Shown here piece by piece: positions 28,069 through 36,174 of a stretch of 64,000 nucleotides of DNA. This stretch comes from Rhizobiales bacterium YIM 77505 (GTDB lineage: Bacteria; Pseudomonadota; Alphaproteobacteria; Rhizobiales; Beijerinckiaceae): positions 3,271,501-3,335,500 of the forward strand of contig JQNH01000001.1 of the NCBI GenBank assembly GCA_000745135.1, written 5' to 3'. Position numbers and translations under genes: made by a program. The first letter of the stretch is position 1; every line of letters begins with the position of its first letter. The notes under the pieces are model-generated. The model made no database searches and had not been told where the DNA came from. It worked only from the letters and a program-made list of their open reading frames with translations.

Positions 28069-29304
28069 TCAACTCGCAAGCGGTTCTCCGCCTTCGAGAA
28101 GCGCAACATAAGCATCGAGTGTGTCGGCCACCATGCGCTCGAGCGAGAAATGGCGTTCGACATGGGCACGCGCGCGGGTGGCGATCGCTTCGCGGGCGCT
28201 GGCGCCCAACGACAGCGCCGCCGCGATCGCTTCCGCGAGCGCCGCGGCGTCGCCTGCCGGCACGCGCCATCCGGTCCGTTCGTGAGCCGGGACCTCCGGT
28301 GGCGCGAGCACCGTCTCGGGGACCGCGCCGAGCTCCGAAACCACCACCGGCGCCCCCATGGCCTGCGCCTCCACGGCCGACCGGCCGAAGGCCTCAGGCT
28401 CCGTCGACGGAACGGTCACAACGGACGCCGCCAGAAAGGCAGCCGGCATGTCCGTACAATGTCCGACCCGCCGCACCATGCCCGCAAGGTCCTTGGCGGC
28501 AATCAGGCGATCGAGTTCTCGCACGTAGGAGTCGCGCCCTTGGGCGTCGCCGGCGAGCACGAAGGCAACGTCGCTCAGTCCTTGCGCCTTGAGGAGCGCG
28601 GCCGCCTCGATCAGGACCTTCTGGCCTTTCCAGCCCGTCAGGCGCGCCGCCAACAGGACGATTCGCTCGTGGGGCGCCACGCCCCAAGCGCGCCTCAAGG
28701 CCTCCACCCGTTCCGGGGCGACTGCAGAGGGCGAGAAGGACTGAAGATCGGTACCGCGATAGATCACCCGCACACGTCCGCCGGCCTCCGGGTAGAGGGA
28801 GCGGATCAGCCCCGCCGTATAATGCGAGTTGGCGATGACGACATCGCCGCGCGCCATGACGGCGTTGTAGCGGCGTTTGATCGCCGAGCGGCCCGAGTAG
28901 CTGCCGTGGAAGGTGGTGACAAAGGGCAGGTTGAGCGCTCGCGTGGCGCCGAGCGCCACCCAGGCCGGCGCCCGGGAGCGGGCATGCACGAGCCTGACTC
29001 CCTCGTCGAGGCAGATCCGCGCCAAGCGCCGGATGTTGAGCATCATGGTCAGGGGGTTCTTGGTGCGCGCCGGGAAGGGCACCCAAATCCCGCCCTTCGC
29101 CTGGAGTTCGCCGACGAGCCGCCCCCCCTCCGTTGCCACGAGAGCGCGCGCACCCACCTGGGCGAGACCCGCGGCGACATCAATCGCGGTGCGCTCGGCG
29201 CCGCCGGCGTCGAGTTCTGGGATGATCTGCAGAATGGTGCGGCCGGCCAGCGGATGTGCCGGTTGGGTCAATCCCGCGTTGCCGGGTCGCGCCCTGAGAG
29301 TCAC
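28069..29304 (-). CDS. GT4-family glycosyltransferase
   Basis: 411 aa. GT-B fold with the N-terminal acceptor domain opening on [18 protein letters not shown] and the C-terminal donor domain carrying [18 protein letters not shown], and the E-x7-E motif [20 protein letters not shown]. Such retaining enzymes of family 4 transfer sugars in lipopolysaccharide or capsule synthesis at the inner membrane. No other polysaccharide genes are nearby, so the acceptor is unknown. It is upstream of infC on the same strand with about 120 nt between. Confidence 0.9.
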   Translation of the reverse strand: MTLRARPGNAGLTQPAHPLAGRTILQIIPELDAGGAERTAIDVAAGLAQVGARALVATEGGRLVGELQAKGGIWVPFPARTKNPLTMMLNIRRLARICLDEGVRLVHARSRAPAWVALGATRALNLPFVTTFHGSYSGRSAIKRRYNAVMARGDVVIANSHYTAGLIRSLYPEAGGRVRVIYRGTDLQSFSPSAVAPERVEALRRAWGVAPHERIVLLAARLTGWKGQKVLIEAAALLKAQGLSDVAFVLAGDAQGRDSYVRELDRLIAAKDLAGMVRRVGHCTDMPAAFLAASVVTVPSTEPEAFGRSAVEAQAMGAPVVVSELGAVPETVLAPPEVPAHERTGWRVPAGDAAALAEAIAAALSLGASAREAIATRARAHVERHFSLERMVADTLDAYVALLEGGEPLAS

Positions 29305-29371
29305 AGGTGTAAGAGCCTGAAGCGAATCACAGGATGAGCCTCCCGGGGTCAGGTTTAGGATCGGTTAACCA

Positions 29372-30142
29372 ATGCCGCAATTTCTTGAGGTCGGGGTCGG
29401 CGCGGCGGCACGGCGCATTGCGGTACTTGCGCGGGAGGGGGCCGGACCGCCGGTCGTTTGGCTGGGCGGGTTTCGCTCCGACATGCGCGCGACCAAGGCC
29501 GAAGCCCTCGACGCCTGGGCAGCGGCGCGCAGGCGCGCCTTTGTCCGCTTCGACTATTCGGGCCACGGGGAATCCGGCGGCCGCTTCGAGGACGGCACCA
29601 TTTCACAATGGCTCGAAGACAGCTTGGCGGTCCTCGAGCACTGCGTCGCCGGACGGCCGATCCTCGTCGGCTCGTCCATGGGCGGCTGGATCGCGCTGCT
29701 TGCGACGCGAGCTCTCCTGGCGCAGGCGCCGGGGCGGGCGCCGGCAGGGCTCGTCCTGATCGCTCCAGCCGTCGATTTCACCGAACGGTTGATGTGGGAC
29801 GCCTTTCCGCCCGACGTCCGACGCCAGATCGAAGAGGACGGCGTGTATCTGCGTCCGTCTCTCTACGGAGACAGTCCCTATCCCATCACCCGCAGCCTCA
29901 TCGAGGATGGGCGGCAACACCTGTTGCTGAGCGGTCCCATCACCACCGGTTGTCCGGTCCATATCCTGCAGGGAATGCGCGACCCTGACGTGCCCTGGCG
30001 GCACGCCCTTGCCCTCGTCGAACGCCTGCCCGGCGACTCGGTGTCGCTCACCCTCATCAAGGATGGCGAGCACCGCCTGTCCCGCCCGCAGGATCTTGAG
30101 CGGCTGATCGCGGCGATCGAGGGAATTGCGCTCGCAGAGTGA
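29372..30142 (+). CDS. alpha/beta hydrolase, ABHD10-like
   Basis: 256 aa serine hydrolase. The oxyanion region VVWLGGFRSDM, then FDYSGHGESGG, the nucleophile elbow VGSSMGGW with Ser near residue 101, a catalytic Asp in GMRDPDVPW and a His in KDGEHRLSR give a complete triad. The pattern resembles the ABHD10/thioesterase-like group common in alphaproteobacteria, but substrate is unknown. It faces away from the glycosyltransferase gene and converges with DUF1150. Confidence 0.88.
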   Translation: MPQFLEVGVGAAARRIAVLAREGAGPPVVWLGGFRSDMRATKAEALDAWAAARRRAFVRFDYSGHGESGGRFEDGTISQWLEDSLAVLEHCVAGRPILVGSSMGGWIALLATRALLAQAPGRAPAGLVLIAPAVDFTERLMWDAFPPDVRRQIEEDGVYLRPSLYGDSPYPITRSLIEDGRQHLLLSGPITTGCPVHILQGMRDPDVPWRHALALVERLPGDSVSLTLIKDGEHRLSRPQDLERLIAAIEGIALAE

Positions 30143-30145
30143 GCC

Positions 30146-30409
30146 TCAGTGGAGGCTCACCGTTTGCAGGTCGTGCGCCCATGCGTTCGCGACGGCGGCG
30201 TCGCGGGAATCGGCGAGCAGGATCGGCGTCCCGCTGGCGGAGAGCAGGGCGAACAGCTTGAGCCCTGGCGCCATCTGGGGCGCCTGCGGGAACAACTCGC
30301 GGATCTCGTCTGACCGCATGGCCTTGACATAGGCCACTTGACCTTCCCCCAGGGCCGCCAGCTCGGCCGGCCCGATGGTGGTCTTCATCTTTGTCTCGTT
30401 CTCAGTCAT
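30146..30409 (-). CDS. DUF1150 family protein
   Basis: 87 aa from ATG 30409, with GAGGGA upstream; an earlier TTG at 30424 would overlap the hsp20 stop but is less likely. The sequence TIGPAELAALGEGQVAYVKAM and LLADSRDAAVANAWAHDL matches the small alphaproteobacterial DUF1150 family. The gene regularly follows a small heat shock gene in this class, and it does so here with an 11-nt gap. Role unknown; co-regulation with Hsp20 is inferred from the arrangement. Confidence 0.85.
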   Translation of the reverse strand: MTENETKMKTTIGPAELAALGEGQVAYVKAMRSDEIRELFPQAPQMAPGLKLFALLSASGTPILLADSRDAAVANAWAHDLQTVSLH

Positions 30410-30420
30410 GGCTCCCTCGC

Positions 30421-30867
30421 TCAAGCGGAGCGGTTAGGCTTGTCGGACGACGCGATCTCGATCTTGCGGATGACCCGCTCCGGCTCGGGGCGGACAAGAT
30501 CGATCGACAAAAGGCCGTTCGACAGGTCGGCGCCGAGCACCTCCATGCCATCCGCGAGGAGAAAGGTCCGCTGGAACTGCCGCGCGGCGATGCCGCGGTG
30601 CAGGAACTGGCGGGTCTTGTCCTCGTTCTGTCGGCCGCGAATGACGAGCTGGCTCTCCTCCAGCGTCACATCGAGCTGGTCACGCGTGAAGCCGGCGACC
30701 GCCAGCGTGATGCGCAGACGCTCCGGCTCCCGGTCGGTCCGGGGCAGGCGCTCGATATTGTAGGGAGGATAGCCGTCCGCGGCGGCTTTCGCGACGCGAT
30801 CGAGGGCCTGCTCGATCTCGTCGAAGCCCAACAAGAAAGGATGGCCGAACGGCGACTGACGCGACAT
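30421..30867 (-). CDS. small heat shock protein Hsp20 (IbpA-like)
   Basis: 148 aa. An N-terminal phenylalanine-rich arm (SPFGHPFLLGFDEIEQAL) is followed by the alpha-crystallin domain (about 38-130) with PYNIERL, ITLAVAGFTRDQLDVTLEE and the strand ending in GLLSIDLVRPEPE, plus a short charged tail. These holdases bind unfolding proteins in the cytoplasm. It lies in a unit with DUF1150. A short perfect inverted repeat sits in its upstream region. Confidence 0.93.
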   Translation of the reverse strand: MSRQSPFGHPFLLGFDEIEQALDRVAKAAADGYPPYNIERLPRTDREPERLRITLAVAGFTRDQLDVTLEESQLVIRGRQNEDKTRQFLHRGIAARQFQRTFLLADGMEVLGADLSNGLLSIDLVRPEPERVIRKIEIASSDKPNRSA

Positions 30868-30927
30868 GGTCGAAGCCCTGTCTCTTAGGCGCTCCGGGAT
30901 GATTGGGCCCGCCGAGGCGGCGCCCTT

Positions 30928-30947
30928 GCGGACAGAGACCTGTCCGC
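30928..30947 (-). promoter_or_regulatory. inverted repeat upstream of hsp20
   Basis: GCGGACAG (30928-30935) and CTGTCCGC (30940-30947) form a perfect 8-bp inverted repeat with a 4-nt loop, about 60 nt before the hsp20 start. It could be an operator, or a hairpin in the 5' leader acting in heat control. The pattern of a ROSE thermometer near the ribosome binding site was not recognised. Function is speculative. Confidence 0.35.
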
Positions 30948-30978
30948 GCTCAAGATATCGTAGCCGTGGTGGCGTTGA

Positions 30979-32718
30979 TCAAGAGGCGAGGCGGTCGCTC
31001 GCGCGGTCGTCCCTCCGCGCGCTCGCAGCTGTCGGGCCGCCGAGAGGAAACTCGATCCGGAACGTCGAGCGGCCGTCTTTCGGCTGCTCAAGGGTGGCAT
31101 CGATCTGCTGCACGAGCTTGGAGACGATGGTGAGGCCAAGGGCCCTTCGGGCCTGCGTCGCCGAGGCAAGTCCCACCCCGTCGTCGCTGATGACGAGGAT
31201 GCCCCGGTCGCCCTCGCTCTCAGCTTTGACCGTGATGGTGCCGGACCGTCCAGGCGGGAAAGCGTGCTTGAAAGCGTTGGTCAGGAGCTCCACCGCCACG
31301 AAGGCGAGCGGGACCGCCGTGTCGAGGGGCACCCGGATCGGCTCAGCCGTAAGGACGGTGCGGATGCCGCGCTCCTCGGCGCCGAAAGCCTCTGCCACCT
31401 CCTTCACCAGCCCCTCGAGGTACTCGCGCAACTCGATCGAGGAGAGTTCGGGCGAATTGTAGAGGAGCGTGTGGACACGAGACATGGCCCCGATCCGCCG
31501 GATGGCGCTCTCGAAGGGCTCGCGCTGCTCGGGATTGAGATCGCGCGAGCCAAGGCGAAGCAGGCTCTGGACGATCTGCAGGTTGTTCTTCACGCGGTGG
31601 TAGATTTCGCGCAGCAGGACCTCCCGCTCCGAGGAGGCGCGGCGCTGGGCGGCGAGCGCCTCCTGCGTCGTCGCAAGGAGCCGGGCATCGAGCTCGCTCA
31701 GCGCCCGGGAGGCCGCGAGCCGCTCGGCCGCAAGGCGGCGCTCCATGACGTTGTAGATGAGGAACACGGCGAGCACGGCGGCCAGGGTGAAACTCAGGAC
31801 GCCGGTGGCAATCATTGCCCAGGTGGAGCGCCGGCTGATGCGGTCGAACTCGGCCCGGTCGGTGGCGACGACCGAGGTCCAGCCGGTCAGCGAGGACCGC
31901 CGGAAGGCGGTGAACACCTCGCCGCCCTCCTGCGTCGGCGCGATGAATGCTCCTTGCCCCTGCCCGGTCATGGCGCGCCGCAATTCCTGGTGGACCGGCC
32001 GTCCCACATACTGGTCGGGCGAGCGCGAGCGGGCGAGGACGTGGCCCTGCTCATCCACGACGAGGGCGAGAAGACGGGGCTCCTCACCCTGTTGGTCAAG
32101 CATCCGTTGAATGATGTCGGTCCGCATGCCTGCTGCCAAGACCTGGCGGACGGCCTCGTCCCGCACCACCGGGACGAGAAGGAGCACCGTATGGTCCTGA
32201 AACAGCCCGCCGGGCTCCGGTGCGAGGGTGCGCAGGCCCGGCCGGCGGGTCGCGACCACCCGTTGGAGAACATCCTGCGCCGGAACAGGCGGCATCTCTG
32301 CACCGACCGGCTTCGAGGTGCTCAAGATCGGCCGACCGGAAGCAGGGTCGACGACGGCGAGCATCGTCCACTGCGGCACAGCCGAGATGAGCCGCGTCGC
32401 TTGGCTGTGGAAGGCCAGGAGGTTCGGCTCGTCGAGACTGGGCAGGGCGGCGATGGCCCGCAGCACGGTGATCTGCCGTTCCACCTCGGCATCGACCTGC
32501 TCGAGGACGGCGCCGACCCGTGCCTCAAGATAGTGCTCCAGGCTTCGCCGGCTGCTCTCGAACTCCTTGCGGACCCAGAACCCCGCGAACAGGATCACGG
32601 GCACCATCAGGGCGAGCACCGCGGCAGCGACATAGTAGACGGTGCGCAGGCCGGCACGATTGGATGGCTCTCGGCCCATCAGGTCCGTGCCGCCCCGCGC
32701 CCTTCGCTCATCCGACAT
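30979..32718 (-). CDS. membrane sensor histidine kinase, Cache plus HisKA_2
   Basis: 579 aa from ATG 32718 (MSDERRARGG). TM1 is at about 25-48 (VYYVAAAVLALMVPVILFAG); a periplasmic double-Cache-like sensor spans about 50-300 with LAVVDPASGRPIL and DEQGHVLARSRS; TM2 is near 310-332 (TGVLSFTLAAVLAVFLI). A short coiled linker precedes the HisKA_2 phosphoacceptor EIYHRVKNNLQIVQSLL and the HATPase_c domain with ELLTNAFKHAF and DDGVGL. HisKA_2 kinases in alphaproteobacteria often act in the general stress pathway with PhyR-like partners, but no response regulator is linked here. The ligand is unknown. An IS element lies 120 bp upstream of the start. Confidence 0.88.
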   Translation of the reverse strand: MSDERRARGGTDLMGREPSNRAGLRTVYYVAAAVLALMVPVILFAGFWVRKEFESSRRSLEHYLEARVGAVLEQVDAEVERQITVLRAIAALPSLDEPNLLAFHSQATRLISAVPQWTMLAVVDPASGRPILSTSKPVGAEMPPVPAQDVLQRVVATRRPGLRTLAPEPGGLFQDHTVLLLVPVVRDEAVRQVLAAGMRTDIIQRMLDQQGEEPRLLALVVDEQGHVLARSRSPDQYVGRPVHQELRRAMTGQGQGAFIAPTQEGGEVFTAFRRSSLTGWTSVVATDRAEFDRISRRSTWAMIATGVLSFTLAAVLAVFLIYNVMERRLAAERLAASRALSELDARLLATTQEALAAQRRASSEREVLLREIYHRVKNNLQIVQSLLRLGSRDLNPEQREPFESAIRRIGAMSRVHTLLYNSPELSSIELREYLEGLVKEVAEAFGAEERGIRTVLTAEPIRVPLDTAVPLAFVAVELLTNAFKHAFPPGRSGTITVKAESEGDRGILVISDDGVGLASATQARRALGLTIVSKLVQQIDATLEQPKDGRSTFRIEFPLGGPTAASARRDDRASDRLAS

Positions 32719-32834
32719 CGCTTGCTCGCTCTTGCAGGGACCGAGCGGCCTGGCTTTCCGGGACAACCATGCGCCGTGCACCGCCCCATCCCCGCCTCTG
32801 GCGCAACTCTCGCTCATGAGAGCAAGTTCCGCCA

Positions 32835-33284
32835 CTAGGTAGTGGACTCATTAGCTCGGGTCCACAGACGGGCTGAGGCGAGGGCGACGGCTGAGAGGAA
32901 GTTGCGGGCGAGCTTGTCGAAGCGTGTGGCGATCCGGCGGAAGTGTTTGAGCTTACAGAAGAAGCGCTCGACGAGGTTGCGCTGGCGGTAGAGCGCCGGG
33001 GCGACGGAGCGTTGGACCTTGCGGTCGCGGCAGGTCGGGATGTGGGCCTCGCCGCCGGCCTGGCGCACCAGGTCGAGGATCGCCTGAGCGTCGTAGCCCC
33101 GGTCGGCGACGAGCGCCTTGGCGGGAGGCAGGTCGGCCAGCAGGACTGGAGCGAGGGTCTTGTCGGAGGCCTGCCCTGGCGAGACGACGAGGCGGAGGGG
33201 CAGCCCTTGCTCGTCGACGACGGCGTGGATCTTGGTCGTCAGTCCTCCACGAGAACGGCCGATGGCGTGATCCGCGCCCCCTTT
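32835..33284 (-). CDS. IS5/IS427-type transposase, C-terminal part (reached by -1 frameshift)
   Basis: About 149 codons open in the -1 frame, beginning G-G-A-D-H-A-I-G-R-S and ending NESTT. It carries the second catalytic Asp in LVADRGYDAQAI and the Glu in NLVERFFCKLKHF with following RRIATRFDKLARNFL. It has no good start of its own and must be made as a fusion with the upstream part. Its TAG stop codon (complement of 32835-32837) lies just outside the terminal inverted repeat, so it is supplied by the duplicated target site. Confidence 0.88.
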   Translation of the reverse strand, partial: KGGADHAIGRSRGGLTTKIHAVVDEQGLPLRLVVSPGQASDKTLAPVLLADLPPAKALVADRGYDAQAILDLVRQAGGEAHIPTCRDRKVQRSVAPALYRQRNLVERFFCKLKHFRRIATRFDKLARNFLSAVALASARLWTRANESTT

Positions 33285-33672
33285 TTACCGCCGGCCGCGT
33301 GCTGATGGGCGCGCACGATGGAGGAGTCGATCAGGTGCAGAGACCCTGGCGACTTGGCCGCGAGCGCCTCGAACACCTTGAGCCAGACGCCCTGCTTGGC
33401 CCACCTGTTGAAGCGGTTGTAGACAGTCGTGTACGGCCCGTAGCGCTCCGGCAGGTCGCGCCACGGCGAGCCGGTGCGCAGCACATAGAAAATGCCGTTG
33501 AGCACCCGCCGGTCATCGACCCGCGCCACCCCGCGCGGCTTGTTCGGCAGAAGCGGCTCGATCAACCGCCACTCCGTTTCCGACAGATCGTATCGCGCCA
33601 TGACCAAGCCTCCCGTCCAGGAGCCTTGAATCACCCCACACAATCCGCTTCAACCTTTATGAGTTCAGAACC
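32838..33672 (-). mobile_element. IS5-family (IS427 group) insertion sequence, complete
   Basis: 835 bp with 14-bp imperfect terminal inverted repeats GGTAGTGGACTCAT (from 32838) and GGTTCTGAACTCAT (complement from 33672), 11 of 14 identical. TA flanks both ends (32836-32837 and 33673-33674) within CTAG on each side, fitting the TA/YTAR target duplication of this group. Both ends and both transposase parts are intact, so the insertion looks recent. It sits between the histidine kinase gene and the AmpG-like gene and breaks no visible coding sequence. Confidence 0.92.
33239..33601 (-). CDS. IS5/IS427-type transposase, N-terminal part
   Basis: 120 aa from ATG 33601 (MARYDLSETEWRLIEPLLP). This is the DUF4096-like N-terminal domain with VLRTGSPWRDLPERYG and YNRFNRWAKQGVW, followed by the first catalytic Asp in LHLIDSSIVRAHQH. 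The frame ends at 33239, after a run GGTAAAAAGGGGGC on the minus strand (33277-33287). A -1 shift on this A5G5 run continues into the C-terminal frame, giving a protein of roughly 255 aa of normal family length. Programmed or transcriptional slippage is usual in this IS group, so the element may be active. Confidence 0.9.
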   Translation of the reverse strand: MARYDLSETEWRLIEPLLPNKPRGVARVDDRRVLNGIFYVLRTGSPWRDLPERYGPYTTVYNRFNRWAKQGVWLKVFEALAAKSPGSLHLIDSSIVRAHQHAAGGKKGARITPSAVLVED

Positions 33673-33828
33673 TAGGCCTTCATCGCGTGCAAGGCGCGTC
33701 GGCGCGACAGGCGCGAGCCAGGCTTCGAGCCGTCTCAATCTTGCCGTCCCTTCACGCTTTTTTCAGGCCACAGGCGAAGGTTAAGGACGCGTTGACGCCT
33801 GATTCGGTCAGCGCGGGAGCCGGACGCG

Positions 33829-35157
33829 ATGCTCAAAGCCCCCCTTGGCGACTGGCGCCTCCTGGCGGAACCCCGGGTCGCGCTGATGCTGGGTCTCGGC
33901 TACTCGGCGGGCCTGCCTTTGCTGCTGGTGTTCGGGACCCTCTCGGCCTGGCTGCGGGAGTCGGGTGTGCCGGTCACCACGATCGGCCTGTTCAGCTGGC
34001 TCGCTCTCGCCTACAGCTTCAAATTCCTCTGGTCGCCGCTCGTGGACGCCTTCGACGTTCCCCTCCTGTCGCGGCTTCTCGGCCGCAGGCGGGCGTGGAT
34101 GATGGCGTGCCAGATCCTCGTGGCGATCGGTCTTCTCGGAGTGGGATCGTCCGACCCGGCGGCGAACATCGCCGTAACGGCCGCCTTCGCCTTCCTCGTC
34201 GCGTTTGGCTCCGCCACCCAGGATGTGGTCATCGACGGCTGGCGCATCGACGCGGCCCCGACCTCCCGGCAGGGAGTGATGGCGGCGGCCTATCAGCTCG
34301 GCTACCGCATCGCCCTCATCTGCGCCGGCGCTGGCGCGCTTTACATCGCTGAATTCGTCAACTGGCGCGCCGCCTACTTCACCATGGCCGCCCTGATGGG
34401 CGTCGGGCTCATCGCGACGCTGCTTGCGCCGATCGTCGACCGCGCGCCGAGCATCACGGTCCCGGGCCCCGGCTCCGGCAAGGCCGCGCCGGCCTTCAGC
34501 TTCGCCGAGGCGGTCGTCGCCCCCCTCGCCGATCTTTATCGCCGCAAGGGCGCGGCATTGGCCCTCATCCTGGCGCTCGTGGCGCTCTACCGCCTGCCGG
34601 ACTTCGTCGCCGGCGTGATGGCGAACCCGCTCTACATCGATCTCGGCTTCTCAAAGGCGGAGATCGCCAGCGTGTCGAAGCTCTACGGCGTCTGGATCGG
34701 CATGATCGGCGCCTTCGCGGGCGGGCTCATCATCCCGGTGATCGGGCTCAAGGCCACCCTTCTCATCGGCGCAGCGGCAGGGGCCGGCTCGAACCTGATG
34801 TTCTCCTTGCTCGCGCTCGCCGGACACAGGATCGATCTCCTGATCCTCGCCATCAGCATCGACAACTTCGCCGGCAGCTTCGCGGGAACCGCGCTCATCG
34901 CCTACATGTCGGGCCTCACGGGCGCGGGCTTCGCGGCCACCCAATACGCCCTCTTAAGCTCGCTCTACGCCCTGCCCGGCAAGCTCGTCGGCGGCGTCTC
35001 CGGCTTCATGGTCCAGGCCTTCGGCTACTCGACCTTCTTCGGCCTGACGGCCGCGGTCGGCATCCCGGTGGTGCTGCTCTGCCTTCTCATTGGTCCTATC
35101 GACGAGAAGGACGAGAGCGAGGCCGCGGCGGAAGCTTCCCCTGCCCCGGCGCAATAG
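33829..35157 (+). CDS. ampG: AmpG-like MFS muropeptide permease
   Basis: 442 aa inner-membrane protein with about 12 membrane segments. The start region has GLGYSAGLPLLLVFGTLSAWL, then GLFSWLALAYSFKFLWSPLVD and LGRRRAWM, which are diagnostic of the AmpG branch of the major facilitator family. AmpG imports anhydromuropeptides released by wall turnover and links murein recycling to beta-lactamase induction. No ampR or ampD is nearby. The C-terminus is a short acidic tail (KDESEAAAEASP). Confidence 0.85.
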   Translation: MLKAPLGDWRLLAEPRVALMLGLGYSAGLPLLLVFGTLSAWLRESGVPVTTIGLFSWLALAYSFKFLWSPLVDAFDVPLLSRLLGRRRAWMMACQILVAIGLLGVGSSDPAANIAVTAAFAFLVAFGSATQDVVIDGWRIDAAPTSRQGVMAAAYQLGYRIALICAGAGALYIAEFVNWRAAYFTMAALMGVGLIATLLAPIVDRAPSITVPGPGSGKAAPAFSFAEAVVAPLADLYRRKGAALALILALVALYRLPDFVAGVMANPLYIDLGFSKAEIASVSKLYGVWIGMIGAFAGGLIIPVIGLKATLLIGAAAGAGSNLMFSLLALAGHRIDLLILAISIDNFAGSFAGTALIAYMSGLTGAGFAATQYALLSSLYALPGKLVGGVSGFMVQAFGYSTFFGLTAAVGIPVVLLCLLIGPIDEKDESEAAAEASPAPAQ

Positions 35158-35259
35158 GCATCCGTTCGCGTCCGCCTCATGCCGCGGCACGCGCTTCCGG
35201 CTTGACCGTCGGCGCACGGGCGTCGAACGTCGGCGCGACGTGCTTGCCGGAGGATGCGC

Positions 35260-36174
35260 ATGCGGATCGGCGATTTCGAGATTCTGGACGAGCGCTTCCG
35301 GCCGCTCGTGAAGCCTGCCGCCAAGGTGGAAAAGCTCTTCGAGGGCTGCCGTTGGGCGGAGGGACCCGCCTACTTCCCCGCCCATCGTTCGCTCGTCTGG
35401 AGCGACATTCCCAATGACCGCATGCTGCGCTGGGACGAGGCCACCGGGGCGACCGGCGTCTTCCGCCAGCCGGCCGGCCACAGCAACGGCAACACCGTGG
35501 ACCGCGAGGGGCGGCTCGTCACCTGCGAGCACGGCAACCGGCGCGTCACCCGCACCGAGCACGACGGGCGCATCACCGTCGTCGCCGACCGCTTCGAGGG
35601 CAAGCGCTTCAACAGCCCGAACGACGTGGTGGTGAAATCGGACGGCTCAATCTGGTTCACCGACCCGGCCTACGGCATCGACTCGGATTACGAGGGCCAC
35701 AAGGGGGAGAGCGAGATCGGCGCCTGCCATGTGTACCGGGTCGATCCGCACTCCGGCGCGGTGCGGATCGTGGCGGACGACTTCGTGCGTCCCAACGGTC
35801 TCGCCTTCTCGACCGACGAGCGGCTCCTCTACATCTCGGATACCGGCGCCCCGCACAAGCCGGACGGGCCGCGGCACATGCGCGTCTTCAGGGTCGGCGA
35901 CGACGGGAGGCTTTCCGGAGGGGAGGTCTTCGCCGTCTGCACGGAGGGCGTGTTCGACGGATTTCGGCTCGACGACGAGGGCCATATCTGGACGAGCGCT
36001 GGCGACGGCGTCCACTGCTACCACCCCGATGGAACGCTCATCGGCAAGGTGCACGTGCCGGAGCGGGTGGCGAACGTGGTCTTCGGCTGGCCGAAGCGCA
36101 ACCGCCTCTTCATCTGCGCCACGACCTCGCTTTATTCGGTGCTGCTCGCCGTCAACGGCGCGAGGACGTTCTGA
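35260..36174 (+). CDS. SMP-30/gluconolactonase family protein
   Basis: 304 aa from ATG 35260, chosen because a CGGAGG site lies 6 nt upstream, too close for the ATG at 35254. A six-bladed beta-propeller is expected. Metal ligands appear in CRWAEGPAYFP (Glu), FNSPNDVVVKSDGSIWFTD (Asn-Asp) and FVRPNGLAFSTD, followed by FDGFRLDDEGHIW. It hydrolyses sugar lactones such as gluconolactone, xylonolactone or arabinonolactone to the aldonic acids. It begins a group of sugar-acid genes, although its 3' end overlaps the opposite-strand aldolase gene by 43 bp. Substrate is unassigned. Confidence 0.9.
   Translation: MRIGDFEILDERFRPLVKPAAKVEKLFEGCRWAEGPAYFPAHRSLVWSDIPNDRMLRWDEATGATGVFRQPAGHSNGNTVDREGRLVTCEHGNRRVTRTEHDGRITVVADRFEGKRFNSPNDVVVKSDGSIWFTDPAYGIDSDYEGHKGESEIGACHVYRVDPHSGAVRIVADDFVRPNGLAFSTDERLLYISDTGAPHKPDGPRHMRVFRVGDDGRLSGGEVFAVCTEGVFDGFRLDDEGHIWTSAGDGVHCYHPDGTLIGKVHVPERVANVVFGWPKRNRLFICATTSLYSVLLAVNGARTF

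Noticed and set aside
28040-28080. infC promoter with TTGACT and AAATCT hexamers
   Set aside because: The -10 match is too poor to support a call.
30868-30978. Sigma-32 promoter or ROSE thermometer upstream of hsp20
   Set aside because: CTTGA-type hexamers occur, but spacing to a -10 box and the SD-pairing segment do not fit well enough.
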